A DNA stretch of 12,667 nucleotides from Ghiorsea sp. (GCA_027019685.1 JALUWH010000133.1:1-12667), one strand, 5' to 3'; counted from the stretch's first letter, positions 1 through 7,659 are shown. Translations and numbers: made by a program. Notes: generated by a model from the sequence alone, not told the origin.

Positions 1-324
1 ATGCATACTATGTGCCTCTACAGGTAAGTTGAGACGATTGGCTTCTGATTGCACAAAGGGCACTGCTAAAATAATATCACCAAGCGATTCATCGGCATCA
101 AAACTATCCCCATCTTGCATGGGAAAGGATAACACATCAGTCACCTTATCTTTATCACGCCATTGCGCATTCAGTTGCCGCACCACTTCATCACTGGAAA
201 AACGAATACAAACGGATGGTTGTGTGATATTTTTAGCTGTTAAACAACTCACTTTCACTACATTTTCAATGTTCTGCTGCGAAACCAATGGTGAAACATC
301 ATCATCTACAATCATATCAATCAT
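1..324 (-). CDS. ybeY: Endoribonuclease YbeY / 16S rRNA maturation factor, 5' part only
   Basis: YbeY is a metal-dependent single-strand endoribonuclease that takes part in 16S rRNA 3'-end processing and 70S ribosome quality control in the cytoplasm. Only the first 108 codons are in the window; the C-terminal zinc motif (HGxLHLxGYDH in the family) lies beyond the left edge. Visible family hallmarks are VLSFPM at residues 64-69, LGDIILAVP at 81-89 and the PVEAH stretch at 101-105, in the usual order and spacing. The start is uncertain. ATGs at 333, 324 and 315 are in frame and none has a well-spaced Shine-Dalgarno site. I chose 324, which overlaps the phoH stop by 8 nt (ATGATTGA), giving translational coupling. 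The gene is third in the miaB-phoH-ybeY operon, an arrangement common in proteobacteria. Identity is secure; the exact start is not. Confidence 0.9.
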   Translation of the reverse strand, partial: MIDMIVDDDVSPLVSQQNIENVVKVSCLTAKNITQPSVCIRFSSDEVVRQLNAQWRDKDKVTDVLSFPMQDGDSFDADESLGDIILAVPFVQSEANRLNLPVEAHSMH

Positions 325-1273
325 GTTTATCATAAGCCTGCACAATGCTCTCAACCAACCTATGCCTAACCACATCCTCAGCACTCAAGCGACAGATACC
401 AATATCCTTCACACCAGCCAACACCGTTAATACTTGCAACAAACCGCTATCCTGCTCACGTGGTAAATCCACTTGTGTTACATCACCAGTCACCACCATT
501 TTTGAGCCAAAACCAAGGCGGGTTAAAAACATTTTCATTTGAGACTTGGTAGTATTTTGCGCTTCATCCAAAATAACAAAAGCATCATTGAGTGTACGCC
601 CACGCATATAGGCTAATGGTGCAATTTCAATCACCCCTTGCTCCATGAGTGCAGCCATTTTTTCTGTGCCTAACATATCCGAAAGCGCATCAAAAAGCGG
701 ACGTAAATAAGGGTCAACTTTTTGCTGCAAATCACCAGGCAAAAAACCAAGGTTTTCACCTGCTTCTACAGCAGGTCGTGTTAAAATAATTTTCTCAACT
801 TGATGGGTTTGCAAGGCTACAACCGCATGTGCCACTGCCAAATACGTCTTCCCACAGCCCGCAGGCCCCACACCAAGACTTAAAGTCTTATCGGCAATGG
901 TTTGTATATACTTACGCTGATTCGGTGTTTTGCCCTGAATATTCCTGCGCCCTGCTGCCAGCACAATAGTATTCACCTTTTCATCATAACTTTCTTCTGA
1001 CACAGCACCGCTCCGAAATTCGCGCAACATATCTTCCACGCCTTGTTTTTCCATCTTGCCCTGACTCACTTGATGTTTCAAGGCTTTAAGTGCTAACACA
1101 GCATCTGCAGCTTGCTCGCCCAAGATAAACCATTTGCCCATTTGACCACGCAAACTAACATGAAATGTATCTTCAATTTTTTTGATATGTTGGTTGTTCG
1201 TACCACAAAACAAAGCCAATGTTGCAGCATCAAGCTCACTACACTCAAATAAAACAGGCTCTTTAATCTTCAA
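317..1273 (-). CDS. phoH: PhoH-family ATPase (YbeZ)
   Basis: This is a cytoplasmic P-loop ATPase of the PhoH/YbeZ family, functionally linked to YbeY and RNA metabolism. The 318-residue length is a little below E. coli YbeZ. Walker A is GPAGCGKT (136-143), Walker B is FVILDE (232-237), and the family stretches LTRPAVEAGE (164-173), PLAYMRGRTLNDAF (219-232) and TGDVTQVDLPR (262-272) are intact. The N-terminal about 70 residues form the small KH-like region typical of YbeZ. The start codon is TTG at 1271-1273. It is the only usable start in the frame, because an in-frame TAA lies seven codons upstream, and an AAGGGG Shine-Dalgarno-like run sits about 11 nt before it. The gene overlaps the end of miaB by 11 nt and the start of ybeY by 8 nt, so all three are probably translated from one message. 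The family's precise biochemical role remains poorly defined. Confidence 0.93.
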   Translation of the reverse strand: MKIKEPVLFECSELDAATLALFCGTNNQHIKKIEDTFHVSLRGQMGKWFILGEQAADAVLALKALKHQVSQGKMEKQGVEDMLREFRSGAVSEESYDEKVNTIVLAAGRRNIQGKTPNQRKYIQTIADKTLSLGVGPAGCGKTYLAVAHAVVALQTHQVEKIILTRPAVEAGENLGFLPGDLQQKVDPYLRPLFDALSDMLGTEKMAALMEQGVIEIAPLAYMRGRTLNDAFVILDEAQNTTKSQMKMFLTRLGFGSKMVVTGDVTQVDLPREQDSGLLQVLTVLAGVKDIGICRLSAEDVVRHRLVESIVQAYDKHD

Positions 1274-2633
1274 TGAGCAATTCGCCCCTTAATGACATAT
1301 TGTAGGCTGCTATAATTTCTACTGACATGGTTTGCCCAATCAAACGTGGGTTGCCTTGAAAATGCACAATACGAAAATCAGGAGTACGCCCTTGTAAATC
1401 ACCTTCGTTTTTACCTTTGCTCTCCACCAGCACTTGACTGGTTTTACCCACCTGTTTTTCCATGCGTTCGCGTGACTGCTCACGTAATAAGGCTAATAAA
1501 CGCTGTAAGCGTTCATCTTTGACATCTTCAGACACATCATCTTCCGCTTTGGCTGCAGGTGTACCTGGGCGTGGTGAATACTTAAAAGAAAAGGCAGAGT
1601 CGTAACCTACTTTACGAACCAAGTCTAAAGTCATTTCAAAGTCTTCTTCTGTTTCACCAGGAAAACCCACGATAAAATCTGAAGACAAAGCAATATCAGG
1701 TGTGTGTAAACGCAATTCATCAATAGCTTTAAAATAGTCATCACGTTTATGCCCACGGTGCATGGCTTTAAGAATAGCATCTGAACCTGATTGTACAGGC
1801 AAATGCAAATACGGCATCAACGTTGGAATCTCAGCAAATGCTTCGCAAAGCTCTGTGGTCATTTCCATGGGGTGAGATGTTGAAAAACGCAAACGCTCCA
1901 TGCCTTCCAACGCACCAACCAAATGCAACAAATCAGCAAAACCAACCGTTTCACCATCAGCATTTTCACAATGATAAGCATTCACATTTTGTCCTAACAA
2001 TGAAATATCTTTTGCACCTGCATCAATCAATTGCTTACATTCTTCTAAAATATCTTCAGGCGGACGTGAAATTTCAGCACCCCGTGTATAAGGTACAATG
2101 CAAAAGGTACAAAATTTATCACAACCTTCCATAATGGTGACATAACCCGTCAAACCTTCCACTTTGGGTTTAGGCAAATGGTCAAATTTTTCAATTTCAG
2201 GCATGTCTGTTTCAGTGAGCTTCACACGGTCACGACGAATCTCTTTCACCATTTCAGGTAGCCTGTGATATGTCTGCGGACCAAACACAATGTCCACATA
2301 CGGCGCACGTTGTTGAATGCGTTCGCCTTCTTGCTGCCCTACGCAGCCACCGACACCAATAATCAAATCAGGACGTTTATCTTTAATCTTTTTATAGCGT
2401 CCAAGCTCGGAATACACTTTGTTTTCAGCATTTTCCCGAATCGAGCAGGTATTCATCAAAATCACATCCGCATCAGTAGGTTTATCAACAATGCGCAAAC
2501 CATAGGCTTCTTGCATCAAATCACTCATGCGTGAGCTGTCATAAACATTCATGGCGCAGCCATATGTTTGAATAAATAATGTATCTAAACTTTTAAGCTT
2601 GGGCTTTTTTTCGGATTTTTCAGTGACTAACAT
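1263..2633 (-). CDS. miaB: tRNA-2-methylthio-N6-dimethylallyladenosine synthase MiaB
   Basis: MiaB is a radical-SAM methylthiotransferase that converts i6A37 to ms2i6A37 in tRNAs reading UNN codons. The sequence (456 residues) shows the three-domain plan. The N-terminal UPF0004 domain has cysteines C26, C63 and C97 for the auxiliary 4Fe-4S cluster. The radical-SAM core has the CxxxCxxC motif at C171, C175 and C178 (MEGCDKFCTFC). A C-terminal TRAM RNA-binding domain occupies roughly residues 395-453. All six cluster cysteines are present, so the enzyme should be active. The ATG at 2631-2633 is the only ATG before the first catalytic cysteine and is bounded upstream by an in-frame TAG. The Shine-Dalgarno signal is poor (GCGGGT directly against the ATG). 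It is first in the operon with phoH and ybeY, and a 6S-like RNA lies just upstream on the same strand. Confidence 0.97.
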   Translation of the reverse strand: MLVTEKSEKKPKLKSLDTLFIQTYGCAMNVYDSSRMSDLMQEAYGLRIVDKPTDADVILMNTCSIRENAENKVYSELGRYKKIKDKRPDLIIGVGGCVGQQEGERIQQRAPYVDIVFGPQTYHRLPEMVKEIRRDRVKLTETDMPEIEKFDHLPKPKVEGLTGYVTIMEGCDKFCTFCIVPYTRGAEISRPPEDILEECKQLIDAGAKDISLLGQNVNAYHCENADGETVGFADLLHLVGALEGMERLRFSTSHPMEMTTELCEAFAEIPTLMPYLHLPVQSGSDAILKAMHRGHKRDDYFKAIDELRLHTPDIALSSDFIVGFPGETEEDFEMTLDLVRKVGYDSAFSFKYSPRPGTPAAKAEDDVSEDVKDERLQRLLALLREQSRERMEKQVGKTSQVLVESKGKNEGDLQGRTPDFRIVHFQGNPRLIGQTMSVEIIAAYNMSLRGELLIED

Positions 2634-2689
2634 ACCCGCAAACTAAAAGGCTAAAGCCAATAGTGCAATGTATAGCATATATGTATCAA

Positions 2690-2846
2690 TAAAACGACCT
2701 ACCCACAGAACCCTTTTCACTTAAGTGGGTTATTGTACGCTTGCATTAGGCAACCCAACCAGTGGGCTTCACACAACAAAAGTAACAGCAAACCCCTATA
2801 GAGCTTATCGACTCAAGTGGGTAGGCCGCAAGACCTACCGCTAGGT
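2690..2846 (-). ncRNA. ssrS: 6S-like regulatory RNA
   Basis: This is a structured RNA candidate of about 155 nt, the right size for 6S RNA, which mimics an open promoter and sequesters sigma-70 RNA polymerase. Seen in the sequence: an 11-bp closing stem (minus-strand GGCCTACCCAC at 2827-2817 with GTGGGTAGGTC at 2706-2696, one G-U pair), followed by TCGTTTTATT, which looks like the 3' end. Just inside the stem is CTTGAGTCGATAAG, close to the 6S motif CCUGAGCCGAUA as I recall it from E. coli. On the 3' side, GCCTAATGCAAGCGTACAAT then CCCACTTAA parallels the E. coli GCCUUAAAACUGCGACGACAC..CACCUUGA stretch, and AAGGGTT also recurs. A promoter lies directly upstream (2850-2877). The gene sits between ppiC and miaB. 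The 6S assignment rests on remembered consensus segments; a structured RNA is more certain than its name. Confidence 0.7.
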
Positions 2847-2849
2847 TTT

Positions 2850-2877
2850 AGCATACGCGAAACAGTGGGAAAGTCAA
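2850..2877 (-). promoter_or_regulatory. Sigma-70-type promoter of the 6S-like RNA
   Basis: On the minus strand there is TTGACT (2877-2872; 5 of 6 matches to TTGACA), a 16-nt spacer and TATGCT (2855-2850; 4 of 6 to TATAAT). Initiation would fall near 2843-2846, at the 5' end of the structured RNA. The promoter begins only 15 bp past the ppiC stop codon, so the RNA has its own start rather than depending on ppiC. Read-through from here could also feed miaB. Confidence 0.65.
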
Positions 2878-2892
2878 CCTTATATTCAACAA

Positions 2893-3171
2893 TTAATCCC
2901 TAAAATATATGACAATAAGGTGATAACCAAACTTAGATTTAATCGGACCGTGCACCTGTGATAAAGGTTTCTTAAAAATCACTTGCTCTACAACTTTCAC
3001 CAACTGCCCTTGAAATATTTCACCCAAGTCCCCACCTCGTTTTGCTGTAGGGCAAGTCGAAAACTTACGTGCTAACTTGGCAAAGTCTTCACCCTGATTC
3101 AACTTCGTCTTAATCGACTCGGCTTCAGCCTTACTTTTGACCAATATATGTTTTGCCATTGCACTTTTCAT
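2893..3171 (-). CDS. ppiC: Small parvulin peptidyl-prolyl cis-trans isomerase
   Basis: This stand-alone parvulin domain (92 residues; E. coli PpiC has 93) catalyses cis-trans isomerisation of peptidyl-prolyl bonds. It has no signal peptide or membrane segment, so it acts in the cytoplasm. Family hallmarks are AKHILVKS (6-13), the FAKLARKFSTCPTAKRGGDLG block (residues 30-50) and the terminal GPIKSKFGYHLI (75-86), which carries the conserved FGYH. The start at 3171 is preferred over the internal ATG at 3159 because AAAGGAG lies 5 nt upstream of the former and 17 nt from the latter. A 7-bp inverted repeat sits immediately before that ribosome-binding site. The gene is divergent from the sensor kinase and has its own probable promoter. 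Identity is very likely; its in vivo clients are unknown. Confidence 0.93.
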   Translation of the reverse strand: MKSAMAKHILVKSKAEAESIKTKLNQGEDFAKLARKFSTCPTAKRGGDLGEIFQGQLVKVVEQVIFKKPLSQVHGPIKSKFGYHLIVIYFRD

Positions 3172-3182
3172 ACATGCTCCTT

Positions 3183-3202
3183 TTTGCTATATTACTAGCA
3201 AA
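3183..3202. promoter_or_regulatory. Perfect 7-bp inverted repeat in the ppiC leader
   Basis: TTTGCTA (3183-3189) and TAGCAAA (3196-3202) are perfect inverted copies separated by 6 bp, between the divergent ppiC and sensor-kinase genes. Read on the minus strand, the second arm runs directly into the ppiC Shine-Dalgarno AAAGGAG. It could therefore be an operator for a dimeric regulator or a leader hairpin next to the ribosome-binding site. No candidate regulator is encoded nearby. Confidence 0.4.
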
Positions 3203-3214
3203 CTGTAAACCCAC

Positions 3215-3241
3215 ATTATAAAGGTTAGTGTTTTTTGTCAT
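3215..3241 (-). promoter_or_regulatory. Probable ppiC promoter
   Basis: On the minus strand there is a perfect TATAAT (3220-3215), preceded by ATGACA (3241-3236; 5 of 6 to TTGACA) with a rather short 15-nt spacer. A start near 3208 would give a leader of about 37 nt that contains the whole inverted repeat at 3183-3202. Confidence 0.45.
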
Positions 3242-3290
3242 GTGTAATGCTACGGTACGACAGGGGCGGGAAGTAATCAATGGAGGGTCT

Positions 3291-5951
3291 ATGGACACAA
3301 TGAACACCCCACAAGCCCTTCAAATCCGTAAAGAACAAATTTACTTACTTTACAAACCTTCCTTAAATGCTGCCATTGCCACAGCGTTTGCAGCGTTTGT
3401 ATTAACCTATGTCCAATGGAACCATATTCCACACGAAACACTATTTTTATGGTTAAGTTTTATCAGTATAATTATCATAGCTAGAATTATCTTTTACATC
3501 TCATTTCAACAAAAACAACCTGTTGCTCAAGATATTACATTTTGGGAGCGTTCACATGTCTTCTTATCCATAGGTGCAGGGCTTGCTTGGGGATCTGCTG
3601 GTATATTTTTATTACCTCCAAGCACCTTTGAATACCAAGCTGCAACAATTGTTTTATTAGCTGGTATGGCAGCTGGCTCCATTACAACCCTCTCAGCCTT
3701 GCGCGCACCTGTCTTTATTTTCCTGTTTTTAACCATGATACCACTTACCATCAATTTATTTTTTAATTTTACAAAACTATCACTCTCTTTCACTTTCATG
3801 TGCACCATGTATGTGATTTTCTTAGCCATCACAGCCAACAACCTCTATAAAACACATTTACAAAATATCACCCTTCGTTTGCAAGGTCTTATTCGTGAAA
3901 AATCTATGCAAACATCCCAACATATGGTGCAGCAAACATCCAAAATATTAGAAATGATTGCCAAAGGAGCCCCTGCAAGAGAAGTCTATGATGCCATTGC
4001 CTTGCTTTATGAAAGCCGACACCCCGGTATGCGTTGCTCATTATTAGAGCTCAAAGGAGATACGCTTATCCATGGTGGTGCGCCAAGTTTACCCAAATCC
4101 TATTGTGAAGCTGTCAACGGCTTAAAAAACGGGTGTGATATAGGTTCATGTGGTACATCAACCTATACAGGAGAACGTGTGCTGGTAGAGGATATTGCCA
4201 CTGACCCCAAATGGAAAAACCTCAAGGAGGTTGCGCTACCCCATGGCATGCGCTGCTGTTGGTCTGAACCAATCAAAAACAGCAAGGGTAAAGTTTTGGG
4301 TGCATTTGGCATGTATTATAATCACCCTGCGCTACCCAATGAGCTTGAATTGGCAGACTTAGCAGCAGGCGCAAGGCTTGCGGGCATTGTCATGGAGCGG
4401 CAACAACGAGAAGACCTGCTACAAAAGCTTTATGGTGCCTTTGAGCATACCCAAGATGCTATTATGCTTTGTGATTTAGAAACACGGTTAGAATATGTAA
4501 ACCCTGCTTTTGAAAAAATGACGGGGTATTCAGCTCAAGAAGCTATCGGTCAGCACATTAAAATACTAAGCAGCGGCCAACACCCGCCAAGTTTTTATGA
4601 AAAACTCAAAGCGCAAGATTATGCTGGACAACACTGGCAGGGTGAAATGGTCATCAAACGTAAAGATGACACTTTCCTTGAGGTTGAACGTACCGTTTCC
4701 CCTATTTTTGATGCGCATGGTAAAGCCGTATTTCTTGTTGCTATTCAACGCGATTTGACTGAACACAAGTTACTTGAAGCCAAATTTGCACAAGCGCAAA
4801 AAATGGAAGCTGTCGGCACACTTGTGGGTGGTATTGCTCATGATTTCAACAATATTTTGGCTGGTATAACGGGTAATTTATACTTATTACAAATGCGTAA
4901 TGCCCAAGATAACGATGCGATGCAAAAATTAACACGCATTGAAAAATTATCAGAGCGTGCCACCAGTTTAATTCAGCAAATGTTAACTTTTGCTCGTAAA
5001 GACACAGTTAGCATGGAAGACCTTAATCTTAGCCAGCTGGTTGCTGAAGTATTTGGATTAATTCGTACATCCATACCTAAAAATATCGAACTGAAGCTTG
5101 ATATCATAGAAAGCAACGCTGCAATTCATGGTGACAGCACCCAAATTCACCAAATACTGCTTAATCTCATCAATAATGCCCGTGATGCCATAGAAGGTAT
5201 AACTCACCCCAGCATTAATATTACGCTGGATACTTATGATGTTGATGAAGATTTTGTACAACAACACCCATCCTTCAATATCGGTAGCTATGCCTTATTA
5301 AGCATACAAGATAATGGCTGCGGTATCCCAGAAGAACATCTAGAACACCTATTTGAACCCTTCTTTACCACTAAAGAAGTCGGTAAAGGTACAGGTCTGG
5401 GTTTATCCATGGTGTTTGGTGCTGTGAAACGACACAAAGGTTTTATCGAAGTGCTAAGCCATAAAAACCAAGGCTCAACCTTTCAAGTATATTTCCCACT
5501 ATTAGAAGAACATACCAGCACAACACAAGCAGAAGACAAGCGAGCACTAAACACCATAGGTCAAGGTGAGCTTATTTTATTGGTTGATGATGAACCCATG
5601 GTGCTTGAAATGGGTGCTGATGTGCTAGAATCTTTAGGATACCGTGTGCTTCAAGCCTCCAATGGTCTCGAAGCTGTCGATATATTTTCAACCCATCAAC
5701 ATGAGATTGCCTTAATCATTACAGACATTGTTATGCCTAAACTTGGCGGTATAGAAACAGCCGAGCGTATTCGTCAAATTCAACCCGATGTTAAAATCAT
5801 CTTTTCTACAGGTTATGATCCCGATAGCACCTTAACAAAAGGCATACTTGCCAACCAAGAGCTGATATTAAGCAAGCCCTATCATATCAACGATTTAAGC
5901 ACAGCAATTGTAAAGGTACTACATAATGAGAGCGATGAACTGGGAAGTTAA
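3291..5951 (+). CDS. Membrane-bound hybrid sensor histidine kinase (GAF-PAS-HisKA-HATPase-REC)
   Basis: This 886-residue sensor kinase carries a fused receiver domain. In order: about six hydrophobic helices (about 25-42, 51-72, 90-109, 117-137, 139-159, 165-183) forming an integral-membrane sensor; a GAF domain (about 214-370) with a cysteine-rich GSCGTSTYTGE region; a PAS domain (about 379-495); HisKA with phospho-acceptor H517 in GGIAHDFNN; HATPase_c with its N-box around 620-633, DNGCGI from 674 and GTGLGL at 700-705; and a C-terminal receiver with D766/D767, phospho-acceptor D812 and K862. All catalytic residues are present. The ATG at 3291 is chosen over a GTG at 3228 because GGAGG lies 5 nt upstream. 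No partner response regulator with an output domain is adjacent, so phosphate probably passes on through a separate phosphotransfer protein. The signal sensed cannot be told. Its stop codon overlaps that of the convergent ybiT gene. Confidence 0.92.
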   Translation: MDTMNTPQALQIRKEQIYLLYKPSLNAAIATAFAAFVLTYVQWNHIPHETLFLWLSFISIIIIARIIFYISFQQKQPVAQDITFWERSHVFLSIGAGLAWGSAGIFLLPPSTFEYQAATIVLLAGMAAGSITTLSALRAPVFIFLFLTMIPLTINLFFNFTKLSLSFTFMCTMYVIFLAITANNLYKTHLQNITLRLQGLIREKSMQTSQHMVQQTSKILEMIAKGAPAREVYDAIALLYESRHPGMRCSLLELKGDTLIHGGAPSLPKSYCEAVNGLKNGCDIGSCGTSTYTGERVLVEDIATDPKWKNLKEVALPHGMRCCWSEPIKNSKGKVLGAFGMYYNHPALPNELELADLAAGARLAGIVMERQQREDLLQKLYGAFEHTQDAIMLCDLETRLEYVNPAFEKMTGYSAQEAIGQHIKILSSGQHPPSFYEKLKAQDYAGQHWQGEMVIKRKDDTFLEVERTVSPIFDAHGKAVFLVAIQRDLTEHKLLEAKFAQAQKMEAVGTLVGGIAHDFNNILAGITGNLYLLQMRNAQDNDAMQKLTRIEKLSERATSLIQQMLTFARKDTVSMEDLNLSQLVAEVFGLIRTSIPKNIELKLDIIESNAAIHGDSTQIHQILLNLINNARDAIEGITHPSINITLDTYDVDEDFVQQHPSFNIGSYALLSIQDNGCGIPEEHLEHLFEPFFTTKEVGKGTGLGLSMVFGAVKRHKGFIEVLSHKNQGSTFQVYFPLLEEHTSTTQAEDKRALNTIGQGELILLVDDEPMVLEMGADVLESLGYRVLQASNGLEAVDIFSTHQHEIALIITDIVMPKLGGIETAERIRQIQPDVKIIFSTGYDPDSTLTKGILANQELILSKPYHINDLSTAIVKVLHNESDELGS

Positions 5952-7540
5952 ACCACACCTTGTGATTTAAGATATTCTTCGTATGTACCATGATAATCAG
6001 TAATACCATCTTCGGTAATTTCGATAATTCGTGTTGCCAATGAAGATACAAATTCCCTATCATGCGATACAAAAATCAATGTGCCTTCATAGTGTTCCAA
6101 GGCTGTGTTCAACGACTCAATAAATTCCATGTCCATGTGGTTGGTCGGTTCATCAAGCAGCAACACATTGGGGTTTTGAAACATAAACTTACCAAACAAC
6201 ATGCGCCCTTTCTCACCACCAGACAATTGTTGCACTCTTTTCTCAATATCTTGCTTAGAAAACAACATGCGCCCTAAATTGCCACGGATTTCTTGCTCGC
6301 CATGCTCATCTTTTTTCCACTGCGCCATCCAATCAAACACAGTCTCATTATCTTTAAAATCATGGGTATGATCTTGCGCGTAATAACCAAGCTTCGCATT
6401 TTCAGCCCATTTGATGTCACCCTCATTCACATCCAAGTCACCAGCCAAACAACGCAATAATGTTGTCTTACCAATACCATTGGTACCAATCACAGCCACG
6501 CGCTCGCCTGCGGGTATCATCAAGTCAAACTTCTTAAAAATCTGTTGCTCATCAAAACTTTTGCTTACGCCCTTTAACTCTAAGGCTATTTTAAATAACT
6601 TCTTATCTTGATTAAAGCGCATAAAAGGCATCACGCGGCTGGATACTTTCACTTCATCCAGCTTAATCTTATCTAACTTCTTGGCGCGTGATTGCGCTTG
6701 GGTTGCTTTGGAAGCATTGGCAGAAAAGCGGCGTACAAAAGCTTGCAGCTCTGCAATTTCACCTTCTTTTTTAGCATTGCTTTGCAGTAACTTTTCTTGC
6801 ACCAAAGCAGCGGCTTCCATGTAGTCATCATAATTACCTGGATACAAGCGAATTTCACCATAATCCACGTCTGCCATATGCGTACACACACTGTTTAAGA
6901 AATGCCTATCATGCGAAATAATAATCATGGTTGCATTCTGTGACAGAATCACCGTTTCCAACCAACGAATGGCATTAATGTCCAAGTTGTTGGTTGGCTC
7001 ATCCAATAGAATAATATCAGGGTTACCAAACAAAGCTTGCGCCAAAAGTACGCGCAGTTTCAAGCCTGGAGCGATGGACTTCATTTTCTCATAGTGCAAT
7101 TCAATCGGCACATTCATACTCAGCAACAAGTCACCCGCGTTGGCATCTGCGCTATAACCATCAAGCTCAGCAAATTGCCCTTCCAAATCACCTGCGCGCA
7201 TACCATCTTGTTCACTCATTTCAGGTAACGCATAAATCGCATCTTTTTCTTCTTTGATTTTCCAAAGCTTCTCGTAACCCATCATTACGGTATCAATGAC
7301 TGTAAACTCTTCAAAAGCAAAGTGATCTTGACGAAGTTTACCAATCCGCTGATGCGCACCAATTTGCACCGTGCCTGCAGTCGGCACCAAATCGCCACCC
7401 AAAATCTTCATAAATGTAGACTTGCCGCAACCATTCGCCCCAATCAGACCATAGCGATTGTTGTCGCCAAATTTGACTGTGACGTTTTCAAACAAGGGGT
7501 TTTGCCCGAATTGCATTGTAATACCAGTTGTAGAAATCAT
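5948..7540 (-). CDS. ybiT: ABC-F family ATPase, YbiT type
   Basis: YbiT is a soluble ABC-F protein of the EttA/Uup/YheS/YbiT group; members bind the ribosomal E site and act on translation. It has no membrane segments. At 530 residues it has exactly the E. coli YbiT length, with closely similar sequence throughout. First ATPase domain: Walker A GANGCGKST (34-42), Walker B with DEPTNNLD (180-187; E181) and H-loop ISHDRHF (208-214). A charged linker covers about 245-300. Second domain: Walker A GTNGIGKTT (352-360), signature LSGGEKGR (439-446), DEPTNHMD (463-470; E464) and H-loop VSHDREF (491-497). The first domain has APGLKLRV instead of an LSGG signature, as E. coli YbiT also does (APGWKLRV), so it is a family trait rather than damage. 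The Shine-Dalgarno signal is weak. The gene ends inside the stop codon of the convergent kinase and flanks the restriction operon. Confidence 0.95.
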   Translation of the reverse strand: MISTTGITMQFGQNPLFENVTVKFGDNNRYGLIGANGCGKSTFMKILGGDLVPTAGTVQIGAHQRIGKLRQDHFAFEEFTVIDTVMMGYEKLWKIKEEKDAIYALPEMSEQDGMRAGDLEGQFAELDGYSADANAGDLLLSMNVPIELHYEKMKSIAPGLKLRVLLAQALFGNPDIILLDEPTNNLDINAIRWLETVILSQNATMIIISHDRHFLNSVCTHMADVDYGEIRLYPGNYDDYMEAAALVQEKLLQSNAKKEGEIAELQAFVRRFSANASKATQAQSRAKKLDKIKLDEVKVSSRVMPFMRFNQDKKLFKIALELKGVSKSFDEQQIFKKFDLMIPAGERVAVIGTNGIGKTTLLRCLAGDLDVNEGDIKWAENAKLGYYAQDHTHDFKDNETVFDWMAQWKKDEHGEQEIRGNLGRMLFSKQDIEKRVQQLSGGEKGRMLFGKFMFQNPNVLLLDEPTNHMDMEFIESLNTALEHYEGTLIFVSHDREFVSSLATRIIEITEDGITDYHGTYEEYLKSQGVV

Positions 7541-7595
7541 TGTGATACCGTAAAACCTAAAAATTAGCTTGTTGCTTAGAAAGACTATAAAGCTG

Positions 7596-7611
7596 AAAGT
7601 CGGCGGACTTT
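7596..7611. repeat. Short perfect hairpin sequence
   Basis: AAAGTC, loop GGCG, then GACTTT form a 6-bp hairpin in the 179-bp spacer between ybiT and the restriction operon. GCT (7592-7594) and AGC (7614-7616) could extend it with a bulge. No T-run follows on either strand, so it does not look like a simple intrinsic terminator. It could be an operator or a remnant of the island boundary. Confidence 0.35.
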
Positions 7612-7659
7612 AGAGCCAAGCCAAATATATACAAGGAAAGCGCACACTGTAAGATATTT

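Noticed and set aside
1823..2134. Open frame antisense to miaB
   Set aside because: It lies wholly within a well-supported gene on the other strand, has no family resemblance and no ribosome-binding site; it is a by-product of the miaB coding sequence.
2649..2658. Small GGC-TAAA-GCC hairpin as a terminator before miaB
   Set aside because: Only three pairs and a broken T-run (TTTTAGTTT on the minus strand); too weak to call.
2690..2846. MITE, REP element or riboswitch for the miaB leader
   Set aside because: There are no flanking target-site duplications and no second copy in the window. The promoter and 6S-like conserved segments explain the structure better, and the T-rich end comes well before miaB.
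3228..3290. N-terminal extension of the sensor kinase from a GTG at 3228
   Set aside because: It has no ribosome-binding site, while the ATG at 3291 has GGAGG at good distance; the extension shows no signal peptide or domain.
7596..7611. Intrinsic terminator between ybiT and the restriction operon
   Set aside because: The hairpin has a 6-bp stem but no T-run on either strand, and it lies upstream of both divergent genes, where a terminator is not expected.
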